A stretch of 6,994 nt of DNA from an uncultured Bacteroidota bacterium. GTDB taxonomy: Bacteria; Bacteroidota; Bacteroidia; Flavobacteriales; Flavobacteriaceae. Numbering within the stretch: the first letter of the stretch is position 1; each line of letters starts with the position of its first letter. A model generated the notes under the pieces. The model did not search any database. It saw only the letters and a list, made by a program, of their open reading frames with translations, and was not told where the DNA came from. Location: assembly GCA_903879875.1 (NCBI GenBank), contig CAIRNC010000194.1:1-6994 (forward strand). Reading direction: 5' to 3'. Positions 5,509-6,994 of this stretch are shown piece by piece. The position numbers were made by a program, and so were the translations under genes.

Positions 5509-5739
5509 ATGAAAAAACTACTAATTCCCTTACTGCTACTTTCTGGAATTTTTGCCGTTTATGAGCAAAGCCAAGACAAACCCAATTTGTATTTAACGGC
5601 TATTTCCTTTGTTGTTTTTATGTTTTCTATCATGCAAATAAGTTTTAAAGTGCCTAGTAAAAAAGAAGAAAATACTAGTCTCAACGGCATGGAGCCCGAT
5701 AATTTTAACGATACTGATAATAGCGATGAAAACATTTAA
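5509..5739 (+). CDS. Small two-helix membrane protein upstream of the Smr gene
   Basis: This 76-residue protein has two hydrophobic segments (about 3-18 and 27-46) joined by a short polar loop, YEQSQDKPNLY, and an acidic Asn/Asp/Glu-rich tail. I recognise the general sequence as a small hypothetical protein typical of flavobacteria but know no function. The first segment could also be read as a signal peptide, but without a good cleavage site two anchored helices are likelier. Its last 14 bases overlap the start of the Smr-domain gene in another frame, which argues for translational coupling and shows that both are real. The acidic tail would be cytoplasmic if both helices span the membrane and the N-terminus is inside. 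Confidence 0.75.
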   Translation: MKKLLIPLLLLSGIFAVYEQSQDKPNLYLTAISFVVFMFSIMQISFKVPSKKEENTSLNGMEPDNFNDTDNSDENI

Positions 5740-6277
5740 CAAAGGCGATAAAGTGATGGTCTTGGACGATGCCATGGAAGGCGTGGTTGTTGCAGTGGCA
5801 AATAACAGAATTACGGTGGCGACTACCGATGGTTTTGATTTGACATTTGACCCAAAAGAGCTTTTGAAAAAAGGAGCCAATGAAATGAATTTCACCATTG
5901 GAAGCCAAAGTATGAATCAGGTGAAACAAGAAAAAGAAATTCCGAAACCCCGAAGTTTTGTAAAAGAAAAGAAAACCAAAGAAGCTCCAGTTCCTGAATT
6001 TGACTTGCATATTGAGAAGCTAGTTAAAAACTTCAGAGGCATGAGCAACTACGATATTCTTACGTTGCAATCAGAAACAGCCAAGCGACATGTCGAATTT
6101 GCTATAAAAAATAGAATCCCAAAAATTGTTTTTATACACGGCGTAGGCGAGGGGGTTTTAAAATCAGAATTGGATTTTATGTTGGGGCGCTACGACAATA
6201 TCGTGTTTCAGGATGCCAATTATCAAAAATATGGATCAGGCGCTACCGAAATTTATATCAAACAAAATAGTAAATAG
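5726..6277 (+). CDS. Smr-domain protein with an N-terminal KOW-like beta domain (short DUF2027/MutS2-tail type)
   Basis: This 183-residue cytoplasmic protein has a small beta domain at about 4-48. FNKGDKVMVLDDAMEGVVVAV and NRITVATTDGFDLTFDPKEL give it a KOW or MutS2-like barrel pattern. A charged linker follows (about 65-90), then an Smr domain at about 91-180. The Smr signatures are DLHIEKL (93-99), IHGVGEGVLK (137-146) and DANYQKYGSGATEIYI (163-178). In other proteins Smr domains bind or nick branched DNA or cleave RNA, and some act on stalled ribosomes. Bacteroidota carry related longer proteins annotated DUF2027; this copy lacks their extra middle part, so it consists of only the two ends. 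Its ATG lies inside the preceding small-protein gene, 14 bp before that gene's stop, and the beta domain begins right at this start. A nuclease or ribosome-rescue function is inference from the domain alone. Confidence 0.85.
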   Translation: MKTFNKGDKVMVLDDAMEGVVVAVANNRITVATTDGFDLTFDPKELLKKGANEMNFTIGSQSMNQVKQEKEIPKPRSFVKEKKTKEAPVPEFDLHIEKLVKNFRGMSNYDILTLQSETAKRHVEFAIKNRIPKIVFIHGVGEGVLKSELDFMLGRYDNIVFQDANYQKYGSGATEIYIKQNSK

Positions 6278-6295
6278 AACCAATTCAAAAAATTA

Positions 6296-6343
6296 GGTAA
6301 ATTCAAATAGAAAAGTAATTAGCGAATTGGATTACCCTTTTTT
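6296..6343 (+). terminator. Weak intrinsic-type terminator candidate between convergent genes
   Basis: GGTAAATTC (6296-6304) can pair with GAAT (6324-6327) and TTACC (6332-6336), leaving a four-base bulge, and six T residues follow at 6338-6343. An alternative outer pairing is CCAATTC (6280-6286) with GAATTGG (6324-6330). The stem is AT-rich with a long loop, so it is weak. The T-run overlaps the stop codon of the convergent gene. Confidence 0.3.
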
Positions 6344-6994
6344 AATTCGGAGGGAAAACGCCAAACAGATAGCTGGTTCCCCAATTGAAACTTACTGGAC
6401 CTTTGGTAACAGTTACATTTAATAATCGAATAGTGTACTTGAAGGTGGAACCGCCATTGGTTTCGGTAGTTACTTCGATTATTCCAGAGGTAACACCATT
6501 TACGTTTGTGCTATTGTCTGCTATCCAAAGTTCTTTTACTGAGGGTAAAGTAGGAATTGGTGTTGTACAAAAAAAGTTGTCAGGAATGATATCAGAATAT
6601 ACTTTATAAGAAAATTGAGTTGTTGTACCATCAATAGGAAATATTTTTACTCCCAAAGTCGGGGTTGTAAAAACAGTCGAATCTAGTGTAACAGAAAGGG
6701 CTTGATTTCCTGAAATTTTATAATAAGTGCTCGCATTAGCAGTACAATTTTTTACGTCTAATAGGCTAAAATTAATAGGAACAATAGGTGTTGTAGAGAA
6801 AGTTCCAATTTCAATTACATCATTGCGTTGCTCTCCATTACCGGTATTGAAAACAATATTTTTTAAAGTAATTGTATGATTATAGCTAGTGATTCGTGTA
6901 GAACCATCCGTCGCATTTGGAGTAACCACTTTTGTTGTTACCATTGAAATCGTTCCACCAATAGCCGACCAATCTTTAGTTACCATTGGAGCAG
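6342..6994 (-). CDS. 3' part of a gene for a probable secreted beta-rich protein, unknown function
   Basis: The frame is open to the right edge, and in-frame Ala-Pro codons precede the first visible Met at 6986, so that Met is probably internal and the true start, with any signal peptide, lies outside the window. The visible C-terminal 216 residues or so are rich in Thr, Ser, Val, Asn and Gly with alternating hydrophobic patterns, typical of extracellular beta-sandwich proteins or lipoproteins in Bacteroidota. Two stretches resemble each other: GGTISMVTTK...STRITSYNHTITLKNI (about 10-45 from Met) and SGIIEVTTET...STFKYTIRLLNV (about 167-191). This suggests a duplicated domain of roughly 50 residues. 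Only two cysteines are visible. The protein ends in LFGVFPPN, with no T9SS C-terminal sorting domain that I can recognise. It converges with the Smr gene. I do not recognise the family. Confidence 0.7.
   Translation of the reverse strand, partial: APMVTKDWSAIGGTISMVTTKVVTPNATDGSTRITSYNHTITLKNIVFNTGNGEQRNDVIEIGTFSTTPIVPINFSLLDVKNCTANASTYYKISGNQALSVTLDSTVFTTPTLGVKIFPIDGTTTQFSYKVYSDIIPDNFFCTTPIPTLPSVKELWIADNSTNVNGVTSGIIEVTTETNGGSTFKYTIRLLNVTVTKGPVSFNWGTSYLFGVFPPN

Noticed and set aside
5593..6010. Two 101-residue minus-strand frames opposite the small-protein and Smr genes
   Set aside because: They lie antisense to genes with clear domains, show no recognisable features, and are explained as shadows.

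Overview
The window looks like chromosomal DNA from a member of the Bacteroidota, most likely a flavobacterium. The base composition is AT-rich. Starts are preceded by A-rich stretches rather than Shine-Dalgarno sites, and two candidate promoters carry the Bacteroidota -7 box TAnnTTTG. The gene content agrees: a menaquinone-pathway MenC of the type seen in this phylum, and a small membrane protein overlapping a short Smr-domain gene. The assignment rests on recognition by eye and has not been checked by a database search.

Layout, left to right. Positions 58-2362 hold two minus-strand genes: an exported TPR protein of unknown role, followed 49 bp later by menC (o-succinylbenzoate synthase). 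Positions 2363-2962 form a 600 bp divergent intergenic region. It contains a leftward promoter candidate with two perfect AT-rich palindromes, a 228 bp array of contiguous 21-bp units whose two halves point in opposite directions around a short central palindrome, a good rightward promoter candidate, and a structured leader. Positions 2963-5328 are a plus-strand run of three closely spaced genes, likely one operon: a PsiE-family membrane protein, an exported Ntn hydrolase of the choloylglycine hydrolase/penicillin V acylase family, and a DUF4239 (bestrophin-like) membrane protein. Positions 5329-5508 are noncoding, locally richer in G and C, with two hairpins. Positions 5509-6277 hold a small two-helix membrane protein whose gene overlaps that of an Smr-domain protein. 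From 6342 to the right edge runs the 3' part of a minus-strand gene for a probable secreted beta-rich protein, convergent with the Smr gene.

The outer genes look like ordinary core-type flavobacterial genes. The 2963-5328 module is visibly more AT-rich and consists of widely scattered accessory families, so it may be an insertion between the TPR gene and the small-protein/Smr pair. That is an inference. The most unusual element is the head-to-head 21-bp repeat array at 2502-2729, which lies between two divergent promoter candidates and matches no repeat class I can name. A diverged unit of the same family seems to recur in the leader of the three-gene operon.
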